This document shows, in pieces, positions 63,017 through 64,000 of a stretch of DNA of 64,000 bases. The notes beneath the pieces were generated by a model that worked only from the letters and a program-made list of their open reading frames with translations, did not search any database and had not been told where the DNA came from. The translations under genes were made by a program, and so were the position numbers. This DNA is from Amblyomma americanum (Eukaryota; Arthropoda; Arachnida; Ixodida; Ixodidae): NCBI RefSeq assembly GCF_052857255.1, contig NC_135505.1, forward strand, positions 45,400,520 through 45,464,519. The letters are read 5' to 3'. Within the stretch, counting starts at the first letter, position 1. Every line of letters starts with the position of its first letter.

Positions 63017-63381
63017 AGCCGGTTCCGCGTGCCTGGAACTAACTTGCTCGTGAGCCTGCGCGCCTTCTCAGTAAATCTAGCAGTTGTGATCAAGCCGCTA
63101 GCGGTGACGTGGCACATCAGTCGCGTTGCGAGAGAGCCATGTACGTACCATAAGCTGAGCGTCATGCTCTCAGTGAGCGCTGCTGTGTATTCGGGTAGAC
63201 ACGAGGAATTATTTATTGATCCCACCTCTGCCGAGAAACATGCACCCGATACACAACAAAGAACAGAGAACACACAACAAAAAGCATCGCCAAAAATATG
63301 GAAAACAAGACAGCCAAGGAAGTAGCCTATATCGGCGCGTCAGGCGAAAAACATGGAGTGGCAGTATCGGTAGTGGTAGAT
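63017..63381. other. No gene seen
   Basis: Likely more of the LINE remnant or flanking DNA. Nothing specific recognised. Confidence 0.4.
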
Positions 63382-63643
63382 GGAAGGAAGGAAGGAAGGA
63401 AGGAAGGAAGGAAGGAAGGAAGGAAGGAAGGAAGGAAGGAAGGAAGGAAGGAAGGAAGGAAGGAAGGAAGGAAGGAAGGAAGGAAGGAAGGAAGGAAGGA
63501 AGGAAGGAAGGAAAGAAGGAAGGAAGGAAGGAAGGAAGGAAGGAAGGAAGGAAGGAAGGAAGGAAGGAAGGAAGGAAGGAAGGAAGGAAGGAAGGAAGGA
63601 AGGAAGGAAGGAAGGAAGGAAGGAAGGAAGGAAGGAAGGAAGG
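63382..63643. repeat. (GGAA)n microsatellite
   Basis: 262 bp of GGAA repeats, interrupted once by GAAAGAAGG near 63,511. The long KEGR and PSFL frames are artefacts. Confidence 0.98.
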
Positions 63644-64000
63644 CCTCAGATGTTGCTGACACATACCCACTATGGGGGAGTGGCCAAGACACAGGCGGTT
63701 AATTGCTGGTTACAGGAAAGTTTTGAAAGGAAAAGGAATGGTAATAGGATGTAGCCTGATAGATTGGAAGACGGAAGGACAGGTGTCCTGTTAACTTGGA
63801 GATCGAAGACGGGACAATGGCTTAATGTGCATAATAGTATACAATGCCTGTAACATTTCAATGTCCTACTGATTGAGAGCGGGAAGAAGAAATTAAAATG
63901 GGAGGCGTGCGTTTCTTGAATAAAATTTTGCACAGCAGAGCGCACACTCCTGTCGCTTCGTCCAAGCAAAGAAGCGCTAATGGAAAGAACAACCGCGGAG
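63644..64000. other. No gene seen to window end
   Basis: No domain-bearing frame or repeat family recognised with confidence. Confidence 0.4.

Noticed and set aside
63209..63754. Long KEGR and PSFL frames on both strands
   Set aside because: Reading of the (GGAA)n microsatellite.

Overview
This window is animal nuclear DNA. It is most probably from a hard tick (Ixodidae, likely a metastriate genus), because it carries three copies of the tick tRNA-derived SINE known as Ruka, a second tRNA-headed SINE family, and RTE, Penelope-like, Ty3/gypsy and Gmr1-like retroelements of the kinds common in tick genomes. There are no operons and no long uninterrupted host genes. The long reading frames belong to transposable elements or to simple repeats read through without stops. 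Genus is not resolved.

Layout: 1-2600 is the 5' part of a young-looking Ty3/gypsy element on the minus strand (173-bp LTR, PBS, gag, and a pro-pol frame that runs off the window). It sits against an (AT)n tract that is itself split by a 128-bp foldback element. 5.3-8.0 kb holds two candidate host micro-exons, a foldback element and two Ruka SINEs. 10.35-11.6 kb is an RTE fragment. 12,341-18,422 is a complete but decayed LTR element with SCAN-like gag and integrase placed before reverse transcriptase (Gmr1-like order). About 18.65-26.85 kb and 29.67-37.88 kb are two copies of one segment of about 8 kb. They are separated by a dead Penelope-like element (26.85-29.33 kb) and each copy was later modified by its own insertions. 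38.0-38.5 kb is a (TG)n tract. 40,981-47,063 is a second Ty3/gypsy element, decayed and interrupted by an RTE. 47.3-57.5 kb holds most of the remaining micro-exons. 57.6-64 kb is SINE copies, a 32-bp-period minisatellite, a LINE RNase H fragment and a (GGAA)n tract.

The host signal running through the window is a set of short plus-strand exons of 57-72 nt. All are phase 0 on both sides. Most have AG and GT splice signals, and nearly all encode charged, helix-prone, coiled-coil-like peptides of 19-24 residues. Several are recognisable paralogues of each other (5345/24257/35731; 7918/39411; 25129/36592; 47782/50668). Three are followed, after introns of 84 to about 550 bp, by an acceptor, a short tail, a stop codon and an AATAAA. 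The last candidate terminal exon is at 57,159, with AATAAA at 57,467. I read this as either one modular coiled-coil gene with several alternative last exons, or a tandem family of small coiled-coil genes broken up by transposons. It is not assigned to any known family. The calls rest on splice signals, phase and mutual similarity, with no transcript evidence.

The other notable feature is a textbook -1 ribosomal frameshift signal (GGGAAAC next to the gag stop, with a stem five bases downstream) in the first gypsy element.
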